From Candidatus Woesearchaeota archaeon (GTDB lineage: Archaea; Nanobdellota; Nanobdellia; Woesearchaeales; BM511): DNA of 48,520 nt. Location: the NCBI GenBank assembly GCA_002867475.1, contig PKTL01000082.1, forward strand, positions 1 through 48,520, read 5' to 3'. Each line of letters opens with the position of its first letter. Position 1 is the first letter of the stretch. The notes beneath the pieces are model-generated. The model had not been told where the DNA came from, ran no database searches, and saw nothing but the letters and a program-made list of their open reading frames with translations. The translations under genes were made by a program, and so were the position numbers. Below are positions 1 to 7,672 of the stretch, in pieces.

Positions 1-67
1 ATATGCCTAAACAAGTAAAGTCTAAACAAACAAAAAAAAACCATAAACACGGAGGTGTTTAGATACA

Positions 68-2170
68 ATGAAAATGAGAAAAGCAATTAAAAAAGTTGTT
101 GCATTAACAGCAGGCGTAACAATGCTTGGTGCAACACTAATGGGAGCTACTGCAGCTAACCTTGCTGACTATCCAGAACCATTTGTAATGGACGGAAAAA
201 TCGGCGACACAGTTGTTGTAGTAGGAACAAACGCAGCAACATCAGACGTTGTAGGAGCAATCGACATCGCAGCTAGCCTACAAGCAGCAGCAACAAGTGA
301 AACATCAGTATCAGCAACAGGTACAGGCGTAACTGTAACTGGTGGAGAAGATTATGATGACCTTCCACTAAATACTGCATGGCCAGCAGCAGATCTTTCA
401 CTAAAAGAAACAAAGTTAGATGGATTTGTAGACTCATCATTCGATTTCGAAGATGCGGATATTGATTATCACGACGAAGTTGAAATCGCATTAGGTTCAA
501 TGATGCCAGCAACATCTCTTACAGAAGAAGATTTTGATGGCGACGTTTATGTTACAGTAGATGAAGATGCAATTACATACAGGGTATATTTCGATGATGG
601 ATTTGATCGTTCATATGTTGGAGATGGTACTCATGATGATGACATCCAGTTTAAGTTTTTAGGAAAGACTCTTAAAGTAACTTCATTCCCAGCTGATGAT
701 GCAATGAATGTAGAAGCTTCAAAAGAATTCTATATGGCAGAAGGAGACTCAGTAACTGTAGATAACAGACTTGTCACACTAAAAAGAGTTGGAGATGGAG
801 CGGTTCTAGTAGAAGTAGATGGACAGATCAAAACACTTAATTCAATCGGTACTGAAGTTAAATTTGATGATGCAGATGATTTTGAAGTTGAACTTAAATC
901 ATATTTCTATATAGATGGAGCAACAGATAATTCAGCTACATTAAAGCTTGGTGCAGAAATAACTGAATCAGCAGAAAGTGGAAAATCAGCAGAGATGTTT
1001 GGACAATCTTCAGACGAAGACGAAGCAGACTTCTGGTGGGACATTGATATGAGTACTTCAGGTTCACAATATGTTGGTCTAATCCAAAAAATTACAAGAG
1101 ATGACCTTGATGTTGTAGATGCAGAAGACAGAGCAGCTTTAGCAATTGGAGAAGCAATAACCTTCCCAAATGATTATGTATCAGTTGAATTTGCAGGACT
1201 AGAAACCTCAAATTATCAAACACTTGAAATCACAGTTAATGATGATATCAGTAAGTTGAATGATGGTGAAGGAAATATAACAACAGATGCAAATGGTATT
1301 GTTTTTGAAATGGACGGTGATTATCTAGTTGTTGGAACAGAAGAAACATCAAAAGTTTGGTTTGTAGCAGATGGTACTACAGGTAATGATGGAATTTGGT
1401 ATCAAGATGGAGATGATGAAATTTATGCAAGTACTGCAACAGATTTCAAAATCAAGATTGATTCAGAAGAAATTACTGTTACACCTCCAGCTGCAGCAGA
1501 TGCAACACCTACTTTAGGAACAAACACAACAGGATATATAATGGATTTCCCTAATGGAGAACAGGTAGTATTCTATGCTGATTCAAACAACGATTATTTC
1601 GGTGCAGCTGATGATGAAGAAGCAGATGAGCTTACAGTAGATGGTACATCAATCAGTACAAAAGACTATACTTATGTAACTGATTATGGTATGGTTGTAT
1701 CAGTACCAGAAGACCAATTTGGATCAGGAAGCAGCTTTGAACTATCAATTCCAAGTGAACAACAAAAAGCAACAATCGTTGTTAAGTCACAAGGAACATC
1801 AGTTGTTGGTTCAAGCGGCGGAGATGTTACAACTGAACAAGTTAACCCAATCGGTGTTGGACTAGGAGTTCTAGACACAGATGTAACTGTTGGTTCAAGA
1901 AACATGATTGTTGTTGGTGGACCATGTGCAAACATCGTTGCTAAAGAACTAATGGGTAACCCAGTAGACTGCGCAGAAGGTTTCGAAGCTGGTAAAGCTA
2001 TGATTAAGCTTTACGAACAAGGCGGAAAAACAGCTATGCTAGTTGCAGGTTACAGCGCTGTTGATACACAAGGAGCTACAAGAGTTGTTTCACAATACGA
2101 GTCATATGACTTAAGTGGATCAGAAGCTAGCCTAGTTGTAGTATCAAAAGACTCTGTTAGAATCGAATAA
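68..2170 (+). CDS. S-layer protein
   Basis: Major cell-surface lattice protein, secreted and assembled outside the membrane. The 700-residue product starts with a lysine-rich n-region and a hydrophobic core (about residues 9-30), with likely Sec cleavage near GATAA/NLADYP. The mature N-terminus (DYPEPFVMDGKIGDTVVVVG) and the C-terminal block around VGGPCANIVAKELMG and MLVAGYSAVDTQGATRVV match the N- and C-terminal domains of methanogen-type archaeal S-layer proteins. The middle is very acidic (many D/E) and beta-rich. The start is fixed by a strong GGAGGTG at 51-57, ten bases upstream. Codon use is biased as in a highly expressed gene, and a hairpin plus T-run follows. The promoter lies before the window start. 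Confidence 0.93.
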   Translation: MKMRKAIKKVVALTAGVTMLGATLMGATAANLADYPEPFVMDGKIGDTVVVVGTNAATSDVVGAIDIAASLQAAATSETSVSATGTGVTVTGGEDYDDLPLNTAWPAADLSLKETKLDGFVDSSFDFEDADIDYHDEVEIALGSMMPATSLTEEDFDGDVYVTVDEDAITYRVYFDDGFDRSYVGDGTHDDDIQFKFLGKTLKVTSFPADDAMNVEASKEFYMAEGDSVTVDNRLVTLKRVGDGAVLVEVDGQIKTLNSIGTEVKFDDADDFEVELKSYFYIDGATDNSATLKLGAEITESAESGKSAEMFGQSSDEDEADFWWDIDMSTSGSQYVGLIQKITRDDLDVVDAEDRAALAIGEAITFPNDYVSVEFAGLETSNYQTLEITVNDDISKLNDGEGNITTDANGIVFEMDGDYLVVGTEETSKVWFVADGTTGNDGIWYQDGDDEIYASTATDFKIKIDSEEITVTPPAAADATPTLGTNTTGYIMDFPNGEQVVFYADSNNDYFGAADDEEADELTVDGTSISTKDYTYVTDYGMVVSVPEDQFGSGSSFELSIPSEQQKATIVVKSQGTSVVGSSGGDVTTEQVNPIGVGLGVLDTDVTVGSRNMIVVGGPCANIVAKELMGNPVDCAEGFEAGKAMIKLYEQGGKTAMLVAGYSAVDTQGATRVVSQYESYDLSGSEASLVVVSKDSVRIE

Positions 2171-2206
2171 GCTTAACAGCTTATTTTATTTTTTCTTTTT
2201 TTTTTT
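2166..2206 (+). terminator. Hairpin plus T-tract terminator of the S-layer gene
   Basis: An 8-bp stem (2166-2173 with 2178-2185, loop TAAC) overlaps the stop codon and runs straight into about 20 nearly uninterrupted T residues. Archaeal termination normally needs only the T-tract, so a bacterial-looking stem plus T-run fits strong insulation of a very highly expressed gene. Confidence 0.75.
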
Positions 2207-2263
2207 ATAATAAACTTCTAAAAAATAGCAATATTTAAATAAATTTTAATCCTTTTTTAATCT

Positions 2264-2572
2264 ATGGAAAACTTGACAAAAGAAATAATCCTAGAAGAAA
2301 TAGAAAAAAATAAGCAAACTCTAAAGAAATTAGGAGTGAAAACTCTCACATTATTCGGTTCATTTGCAAGAGATGAACAAAAAAAATCAAGTGATATAGA
2401 TTTCTTAGTAGAATTTGAAGAAGGAAGAGGATTATTCGATGATTATATGGGTGCATTGCATTTTCTTGAAGAGCTATTCAATAAAAAGATAGATCTAGTA
2501 AAACCTCATTTAGTCAAAAATGCATTGAAACCCTATATACTAGAAGGGGTAAAATATGATACGAAAATTTGA
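2264..2572 (+). CDS. MNT-type minimal nucleotidyltransferase (antitoxin)
   Basis: A 102-residue minimal nucleotidyltransferase of the MNT/HEPN toxin-antitoxin type. In characterised systems MNT proteins neutralise the HEPN RNase by AMPylating it. The signature GSFARDEQKKSSDIDFLVEF is at residues 32-51, with paired metal-binding aspartates D44 and D46 and a third acidic strand near KKIDLV. The gene looks intact. A TATA-like ATATTTAAATA at 2231-2241 lies about 27 nt before the ATG, so it is probably leaderless. Its last codons overlap the start of the HEPN gene by 17 nt, the usual arrangement for this pair. Confidence 0.9.
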   Translation: MENLTKEIILEEIEKNKQTLKKLGVKTLTLFGSFARDEQKKSSDIDFLVEFEEGRGLFDDYMGALHFLEELFNKKIDLVKPHLVKNALKPYILEGVKYDTKI

Positions 2573-2882
2573 AGTTTACTTAGAAGATATTCTAGATTCT
2601 ATAAATAAGATAGAAGAATATGTTAAAGAAATGAATAAAGATGATTTTTTAGAAAATTCACTAGTATTTGATGCTGTCTGTAGAAATCTAGAAATAATAG
2701 GTGAAGCAAGTTCTCAAATAAGTGAAGAATTCAAAAATGAAAACAAAAATGTTTCCTAGAAAGAAATTAAAGACTTTAGGAATGTTGTAATACATCAATA
2801 CTTTAAGGTAGATAAAGATATTGTTTGGAATATCATAAAAAATAAGCTTCCAGAATTAAAAGAACAAATAAAACAATTATGA
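2556..2882 (+). pseudogene. HEPN (DUF86) toxin with in-frame amber stop
   Basis: HEPN-domain RNase partner of the upstream MNT gene. The reading frame begins at 2556 (MIRKFEVYLEDILDSI) and stops at a TAG at 2757-2759 after 67 residues. The same frame then stays open to 2882 and encodes the missing second half, including the catalytic R-x4-H motif (RNVVIHQYF). Family members usually carry a tryptophan at the stop position (xxWKEIxxxRN), so a single TGG to TAG change explains the break. The full length would be 108 residues, normal for DUF86. As it stands the product lacks its active site. Other readings are a sequencing error or UAG readthrough; no pyrrolysine genes are visible here. Confidence 0.85.
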
Positions 2883-2898
2883 TCTTATCTAAATTAAA

Positions 2899-3264
2899 AT
2901 GAAAAAGAAATTTAATGCATCATATGATCCTGATGGAGATATTTTAACAATCTATGAATCCTCTAAACAAGTTAAAGAAAGTATTGAAGTTTCAGAAGAT
3001 CTAATTATTGATATGGATAAAAATAAGCAATTAGTAAATTTAGAACTTATCGATGCATATAAATTTTTACATACTTTGAATAAAGAGATTTCTAAAAAAG
3101 CATTGATGGAGATGAGTGAAGTAGAATTAGAAGTTAAAAATTATAGGAATTATTTAATTATCACACTTGAATTCACTTATAACAATAAAATAATTAAAGA
3201 AAAATTACCTGCATTCATAAATTCAGATTTCAAAAGCCCTTTAATAGCATCAACTGCCGCATAA
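2899..3264 (+). CDS. DUF2283 family protein
   Basis: A 121-residue protein whose N-terminal half (YDPDGDILTIYESS, then IIDMDKNKQLVNLELIDAYKFL) has the strand pattern of DUF2283, a small family often found beside toxin-antitoxin genes. The C-terminal half (VELEVKNYRNYLIITLEFTY) is an extra beta-rich segment and is not recognised. It follows the broken HEPN gene by 16 nt with no clear ribosome site, so it may share that transcript. The function is unknown; the position between two toxin-antitoxin modules suggests a related accessory or antitoxin role, which is inference. Confidence 0.7.
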   Translation: MKKKFNASYDPDGDILTIYESSKQVKESIEVSEDLIIDMDKNKQLVNLELIDAYKFLHTLNKEISKKALMEMSEVELEVKNYRNYLIITLEFTYNNKIIKEKLPAFINSDFKSPLIASTAA

Positions 3265-3331
3265 TAATTTACATAAATTTAGAATCTTAATCTATGCACT
3301 AACTGCATATTAATCATTTATTCACTAGACA

Positions 3332-3354
3332 TTCACGCGTGAAGCTTTTAAATT
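3332..3354 (+). promoter_or_regulatory. Promoter with perfect 12-bp palindrome before the PIN gene
   Basis: TTCACGCGTGAA (3332-3343) is a perfect palindrome directly against a TATA-like TTTTAAATT (about 3346-3354), which sits some 25 nt before the GTG start at 3375. Its location over the TFB/TBP binding region makes it a plausible operator for autoregulation. Confidence 0.5.
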
Positions 3355-3374
3355 GAATTTTCAATAATTAATAA

Positions 3375-3812
3375 GTGAAAAAAGAATTTTATGTTGATAC
3401 TTGTATTTGGTTGAACCTTTTCAAGAAAGAAGGTGATAATACAAAAGGAGTTCCATATTGGAAAATAGCTGAAGAATTCATAGCAAAAATTATCAGGTCT
3501 AATGATATTATAATTTATACAGGTTTCATATTAAAAGAGTTAAAATATAAGTTAAATCCTATTGAATATGTAGAACGCGAAAATTTTTTAAAAAATGAAT
3601 CAAGTTTTAAATTTATTAAAGCAAAAGAAGAAGATTATGATTTAGCAAGAAAATTCGAAAAAGATTCAAATTATGAAATAAGTTTTTTCGATTGTATACA
3701 TCTAGCAATTTCAATAAGAAAAAATTGTACATTAATAACAAGAGATAATGATTTTATTAAATTCGCAAAAAAATATATTAAAGTTCATAAACCAGAAGGA
3801 TTAATCACCTAG
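3375..3812 (+). CDS. PIN-domain ribonuclease (VapC-like toxin)
   Basis: A 145-residue PIN-domain nuclease. The four acidic positions of the family are visible: D8 in FYVDTCIW, E in ILKELKYKL, D in FFDCIHLAI and D in TRDNDF. VapC proteins cut RNA (tRNA or rRNA) using a Mg-binding acidic centre. The start is a GTG with no Shine-Dalgarno; a TATA box about 25 nt upstream fits a leaderless message. The gene runs head-on into the ribbon-helix-helix gene at 3801-4058 and their 3' ends overlap by 12 bp, whereas most VapBC pairs are co-directional. The pairing is therefore suggested by adjacency only. Confidence 0.85.
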   Translation: MKKEFYVDTCIWLNLFKKEGDNTKGVPYWKIAEEFIAKIIRSNDIIIYTGFILKELKYKLNPIEYVERENFLKNESSFKFIKAKEEDYDLARKFEKDSNYEISFFDCIHLAISIRKNCTLITRDNDFIKFAKKYIKVHKPEGLIT

Positions 3813-4058
3813 CTTATTTATTTCTTCAATGTCTTTAAAACTATTTACATCTTTAGATAGCTTCTTTCTGATTTCTCTTACTTCTTTAACAGAATCACCT
3901 GTGTTAGGAGTAGATCCTATCTGATTCTTTAAAACTAGAGTTCTAACAGCATCTCTAATCACATCAGATCTATTAGAATATAATCCTGTTTCAACTAAAT
4001 TGTCAATTCTCTCAACAAGTCCATGACTTAATCTTATTTGAAGAGTATCCATTACCAT
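3801..4058 (-). CDS. Ribbon-helix-helix (CopG/ParD-like) transcription regulator
   Basis: An 85-residue protein with an N-terminal ribbon-helix-helix fold (residues about 3-45): the strand MDTLQIRL, then helices around ERIDNLVETGLYSNRSDVI and RDAVRTLVL. The rest is a charged helical tail. Such proteins bind short direct or inverted repeats as dimers and commonly serve as antitoxin-regulators; a nickel-responsive or general archaeal RHH regulator is the alternative. Translation can begin at ATG 4058 (TATA about 27 nt upstream, leaderless) or ATG 4052. It converges on and overlaps the PIN gene. Confidence 0.82.
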   Translation of the reverse strand: MVMDTLQIRLSHGLVERIDNLVETGLYSNRSDVIRDAVRTLVLKNQIGSTPNTGDSVKEVREIRKKLSKDVNSFKDIEEINKLGD

Positions 4059-4095
4059 AGTAATGTAAATGTAATGTTAAAATATATAAATCTTT
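4052..4095 (-). promoter_or_regulatory. Promoter and likely operator of the RHH gene
   Basis: On the minus strand a TATA-like TTTATATATTTTA is followed by closely spaced ACATT/TACATT words and by an inverted repeat (ATTAC-CATA-GTAAT, 4052-4065) over the start codon. Short half-sites repeated at this spacing are typical RHH targets, so self-repression is likely (inference). Confidence 0.45.
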
Positions 4096-4106
4096 TCTTT
4101 TAGAAT

Positions 4107-4874
4107 CTATTTTTTTATCTTGCAACCGATAGGTAGAGCTCTGATAAGATCATCAACGTCATCATAATCTAGTAATTTCTTAAGCTTCTTAGCAGTATCG
4201 CTAGTTTTTTCGTCACCTTGGATCAATTCAACATAATTAGAATGCTTTTTAACAGCTTTAACAGGTCCACCCATAGCAAAACCTTCATGAACACAAACAG
4301 CGTAATTCATGGTAGGATCAACATAATTAGTCTTTCCACGTATCATAAAACTACCCTTTTGCAAATACTCACCGCTTTGAGCCTCTTTAGTGACTTGAGA
4401 ACTATCCACATAAAAAACTTTCAATGTGGCTAAACCCATCTTCCAACCTTTACTGTGAGCAGCGGTGAAATCAGCACATTCCTGTAAAGACACAACACCT
4501 GCTTTCTTACCATCTTTCAATACGACAAATGGTGAACCAGCCATGTCAGTATGGAACACTATATCTTCCTTTTCAGCATGTTTCTTCACAATAATTTCAT
4601 TAGTTGTGGCGTCACGACCACCAACGCAAAGAAAGCCTTCACTTGTGATAAACCATCTAAACTTATGGAACCATTGCTTTTTCTTCTCAATTTTAGGCTT
4701 ATCAAGCTCTTTTTCAAGCTTTTCCTGCTTCAATTTCTCCTTTTCAAGTTTCTTCAAGCTCTCAACAAGTGCTTTTTTAGCACCTTCAACCTTTTTCTTA
4801 GCTTTTTTAGCAGCGTCAAAATATTCAGCAGCGTTTTCCTCAACGCTTTTTTTAATCTTAAGCTTTACTTCCAT
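4107..4874 (-). CDS. Stand-alone coiled-coil/NFACT-R protein (RqcH/Tae2 fragment-like)
   Basis: A 255-residue protein made of a basic N-terminal coiled coil (about residues 8-60, KKAKKKVEGAKKALVESL) followed by an NFACT-R (DUF814) domain with FRWFITSEGFLCVGGRDATT and FHTDMAGSPFVVLKDG. Full RqcH/Tae2/NEMF proteins, which add C-terminal tails to stalled chains on 60S/50S subunits, are much longer and begin with an NFACT-N domain and a helix-hairpin-helix region. Both are absent here, so the tRNA-engaging half is missing or encoded elsewhere. ATG 4874 is chosen because AAGTGAT lies six bases before it; a GTG at 4883 is possible. The upstream gene ends at 4888, so the two form an operon. Confidence 0.85.
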   Translation of the reverse strand: MEVKLKIKKSVEENAAEYFDAAKKAKKKVEGAKKALVESLKKLEKEKLKQEKLEKELDKPKIEKKKQWFHKFRWFITSEGFLCVGGRDATTNEIIVKKHAEKEDIVFHTDMAGSPFVVLKDGKKAGVVSLQECADFTAAHSKGWKMGLATLKVFYVDSSQVTKEAQSGEYLQKGSFMIRGKTNYVDPTMNYAVCVHEGFAMGGPVKAVKKHSNYVELIQGDEKTSDTAKKLKKLLDYDDVDDLIRALPIGCKIKK

Positions 4875-4887
4875 AAAAATCACTTAA

Positions 4888-6045
4888 TCAACTGTTTTTT
4901 ATAAGCTTAATCAATTTATGATAAGCTTCATCACTATAATCTTTCTTATATTCTTTAGATAGCTTAATAATTTCTTCCTTATCAATAATAATACCTTTTT
5001 TCTTTAAAGATTCACCAAAATGACTGCTTGTTACAAACTGACAAAAACCAGTCACATTGCTCAAATTATCACTCAACCTACATCTTTCATAGTCTATAAG
5101 ACAGATATTTCCTTTATCACTAACCAAGACATGCTTATGAGGGTGACTCATCTCTTTCTTATCAAGCTTATTAATATCTAAAATTCTTAATTCATCAAAA
5201 ACTTCTCGTAAAACATCAATAACTTTATCCTTATTTTTATCAACAATCCAATCACCAATACTAACACCCTCAAAAAATTCATAAACAACAATGTCCTCAT
5301 TAGACCAAAGAAGTTTTGGACCAACACAAAGCTCATTTACCTTTTTTAGCATGTTCACTTCATTATAAATTGAATCAGTTTCAGCATGGGTATTCTTTAT
5401 CTTTATACCAACCTTTTTACCTTCATAAGAACCTGTGAATATAAAACCTCGTTTACCTTTCCTAAAGAAGACTGGTTCAACACCTAATTTTTTTAGTTGT
5501 ATCAATTCTTTTCTTTTCCTTATTGAATAAACGTAAAGTGTTTCAAAACTCCCAATATATTTCTCCTCAAGAAGCTCACTTTGTAGCATGTTCTTTTCAA
5601 CAATCCTATCAACCTCAACCTTATTTGTCAAGCTTGAAAAAAGAAGAATTAACTCACCACTATCCTTAAGATGAGAAAGCGATAAAGGAATCATTCGTTC
5701 AATATACTCATAACCCTTTTTCCCTCCAAAAAGAGCAGGATCAGAGAAATCTTCATCAGGCAAGTAAGGAGGGTTACAAACAATAAAATCGAACTCATCC
5801 GAAACGTTCTCAAAAAGATTGCTTTCAATATATTCTATCTTCTTATCAGAATTATTTTTTTTAGCATACTCAATTGCTTTAGGATTTATATCGACTCCAA
5901 CGATTTTTTTAACAGAATCTAATCTAGACATCTCTTTTGAAACATATCCCGAACCAACACCAATTTCCAAAACATCACCAAATACTCGTTTCTTAGCAGC
6001 GTCAACAATCAAAAAACTATCTTCTCTAGGTTCATAAACTACCAT
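4888..6045 (-). CDS. HemK/Mtq2-like methyltransferase fused to a COG2112-like protein kinase
   Basis: Two-domain protein of 385 residues. Residues 1 to about 175 are a class I SAM methyltransferase of the release-factor glutamine type: YEPREDSFLI at the N-terminus, SAM motif EIGVGSG (27-33), VDINPKAIEYA, and the catalytic NPPY at 91-94. Residues about 178-385 resemble the archaeal COG2112 predicted kinase: VGIKIK lysine strand, a hinge-like IVVYEFFEG, and LIDYERC as the metal-binding aspartate. A canonical HxD catalytic loop is not evident (HPHKHVLV in that place), so kinase activity is uncertain. Archaeal Mtq2-like proteins normally stop at about 200 residues. Its operon partner is an NFACT-R protein, placing both in translation termination or rescue. 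Confidence 0.85.
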   Translation of the reverse strand: MVVYEPREDSFLIVDAAKKRVFGDVLEIGVGSGYVSKEMSRLDSVKKIVGVDINPKAIEYAKKNNSDKKIEYIESNLFENVSDEFDFIVCNPPYLPDEDFSDPALFGGKKGYEYIERMIPLSLSHLKDSGELILLFSSLTNKVEVDRIVEKNMLQSELLEEKYIGSFETLYVYSIRKRKELIQLKKLGVEPVFFRKGKRGFIFTGSYEGKKVGIKIKNTHAETDSIYNEVNMLKKVNELCVGPKLLWSNEDIVVYEFFEGVSIGDWIVDKNKDKVIDVLREVFDELRILDINKLDKKEMSHPHKHVLVSDKGNICLIDYERCRLSDNLSNVTGFCQFVTSSHFGESLKKKGIIIDKEEIIKLSKEYKKDYSDEAYHKLIKLIKNS

Positions 6046-6098
6046 TTATTTTAGTTTTAATTATATATATAAATAATTATCTAAGAATACTAAAACAA

Positions 6099-6221
6099 TG
6101 AATTATGTAAAATTTTCAACTTTTGCACACAAAAGGTTTACTAATCATTTAGTGTTTACATAATTCAAGTTTACACGCACAAAATATTATATTGTTAAAA
6201 TTTTAACTTTGTGCATGTAAA
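6099..6221. repeat. Structured divergent spacer with nested inverted repeats
   Basis: Between the divergent methyltransferase-kinase and aminopeptidase genes lie two large hairpin-forming units. Unit 1 is a 13-bp perfect inverted repeat (6099-6111 with 6155-6167) enclosing ACTAA-TCAT-TTAGT (6140-6153). Unit 2 is a 14-bp inverted repeat with one mismatch (6170-6183 with 6208-6221) enclosing the perfect palindrome GTTAAAATTTTAAC (6194-6207). The AAAATTTT-AACTTT-TGCA words of the two units also resemble each other as an imperfect direct repeat. A TATA-like TTTAAAAA at about 6232 serves the aminopeptidase. Confidence 0.7.
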
Positions 6222-6261
6222 AACCATAGCTTTAAAAAAACAAAAAGAGTAAGAAAAGACT

Positions 6262-7608
6262 ATGAAGCTGAATAAAAATATCACAGGGATAAAAACAAGA
6301 TTTTTCTATGACAAAGTAGACAAGGAATACAAGGATTTAGTAGATGGAAAATATGGAACTCTTAAACTAATACCAAACAAGGAACTTTTAGTTTGTTTAG
6401 GGAAAAAAAGTGAGCTTAATAATGAGAAACTAAGAAAACTTGGTTCAAGTATATATAATTCTCTAAAAGATGCAGAAAAAAGCGTCATCATAAAAACTCC
6501 ATTAAAAGATGAAGAGAATTATTTTTTGATGGAAGGATTATTATTATCAACCTATGAATTCAATAAGTACAAATCAGAAAAAAAGAAAGCAAAGCTCATA
6601 GAATTTTATTTAGATTATAAGAATGCAGAAAAAGACTTCAAAAAATTAAGTATTATTGTAAAAAATGTATTTATAGTAAGGGACTTGATAAATGAGCCTC
6701 CAAGTGTGATAAATCCAAAAACTTTTGCGGACATCGCAAAAAAATTAGGAAAAGAGCTTAAGATCACAGTAATAGGAAAAAAGGAGCTTGAGAAAAAAGG
6801 AGCTGGCGGAATAATAGCAGTTGGTCAAGGAGCAAGGCATGAACCAAGACTATTAAAACTTGAATACACTCCATTGAAAAAGAAAGAACATATTGCAATA
6901 GTTGGAAAAGGAGTAACATTTGACAGTGGAGGATACAACCTAAAACCAACAGGTTACATCGAAGATATGAAGATGGATATGGGTGGAGCCGCAACAACAC
7001 TCTCAATAATGCTTGCAGCAAGCGAGCTAAAAGTAAAAAAGAACCTGATAGCATACATTCCTTTAGTTGAGAACATGGTAAGCTCAACAAGCTATTACCC
7101 TGGAGACATAATTAAAATGGCAAATGGGAAGACAGTTGAGATAGCAAATACTGATGCAGAAGGAAGAATGATACTTTCAGACGCACTATTTTTTGCACAG
7201 AAAGAAAAGCCAGAACTAATACTCGATTTTGCAACTCTTACTGGAGCTGTAATAACCGCGCTTGGCCATAACATAACTGCTGTAGTAACAAATAAGGATG
7301 AGTTATATTCAGATATTTTCAAAGTATCAAAAAATACTGGAGAAAAGGTTTGGCAGCTGCCTCTTTATGAAGAGCATGAAGAAAGTGTCAAAGGTGAACT
7401 AGCAGATTTTAAAAACTTGGGTTGGGCAAAAGGAGCAGCAGGAACAATAACTGCGGCAGCACTTCTAAAACAGTTCGTAAACGATACTCCTTGGATGCAC
7501 TTTGACATCGCAGGGACAGCATATAGCTATGAAAACAAGGATTATTTCAAGAAAGGTGGCACTGGAACAATGGTTCGAACAGTTCTTGAATGGATCAACT
7601 CAAAATAA
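6262..7608 (+). CDS. pepA: Leucyl aminopeptidase, M17 family
   Basis: Cytosolic dizinc aminopeptidase of 448 residues that removes N-terminal residues in peptide turnover. The C-terminal catalytic domain carries VGKGVTFDSGGYNLKP (metal-binding lysine and aspartate), MKMDMGGAA, and the family signature NTDAEGR with LILDFATLTGA. The N-terminal 150 residues are the variable macrodomain-like part, shorter and more lysine-rich than in E. coli PepA. The conserved WQLPL and DFKNLG stretch near the end is also present. The ATG has a TATA-like box about 25 nt upstream and no Shine-Dalgarno, suggesting a leaderless message. Confidence 0.95.
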   Translation: MKLNKNITGIKTRFFYDKVDKEYKDLVDGKYGTLKLIPNKELLVCLGKKSELNNEKLRKLGSSIYNSLKDAEKSVIIKTPLKDEENYFLMEGLLLSTYEFNKYKSEKKKAKLIEFYLDYKNAEKDFKKLSIIVKNVFIVRDLINEPPSVINPKTFADIAKKLGKELKITVIGKKELEKKGAGGIIAVGQGARHEPRLLKLEYTPLKKKEHIAIVGKGVTFDSGGYNLKPTGYIEDMKMDMGGAATTLSIMLAASELKVKKNLIAYIPLVENMVSSTSYYPGDIIKMANGKTVEIANTDAEGRMILSDALFFAQKEKPELILDFATLTGAVITALGHNITAVVTNKDELYSDIFKVSKNTGEKVWQLPLYEEHEESVKGELADFKNLGWAKGAAGTITAAALLKQFVNDTPWMHFDIAGTAYSYENKDYFKKGGTGTMVRTVLEWINSK

Positions 7609-7672
7609 AACTTTTTTTTCAATAGTTTTATATATTAAAACTTATTATTTTTCATTTAATAGGGGTGGCACT

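Noticed and set aside
1684-1935. Minus-strand ORF inside the S-layer gene
   Set aside because: Opposite strand of a strongly coding gene; no start signals or recognisable product.
2757-2759. Pyrrolysine decoding of the HEPN UAG
   Set aside because: The position is Trp in the family, no pyl genes are seen, and the other broken gene in the window has TAA, so ordinary mutation is simpler.
4218-4904. Plus-strand ORFs opposite the NFACT-R gene
   Set aside because: Phenylalanine/serine-rich shadows of a lysine-rich coiled coil; the minus-strand gene has clear domains and a ribosome site.
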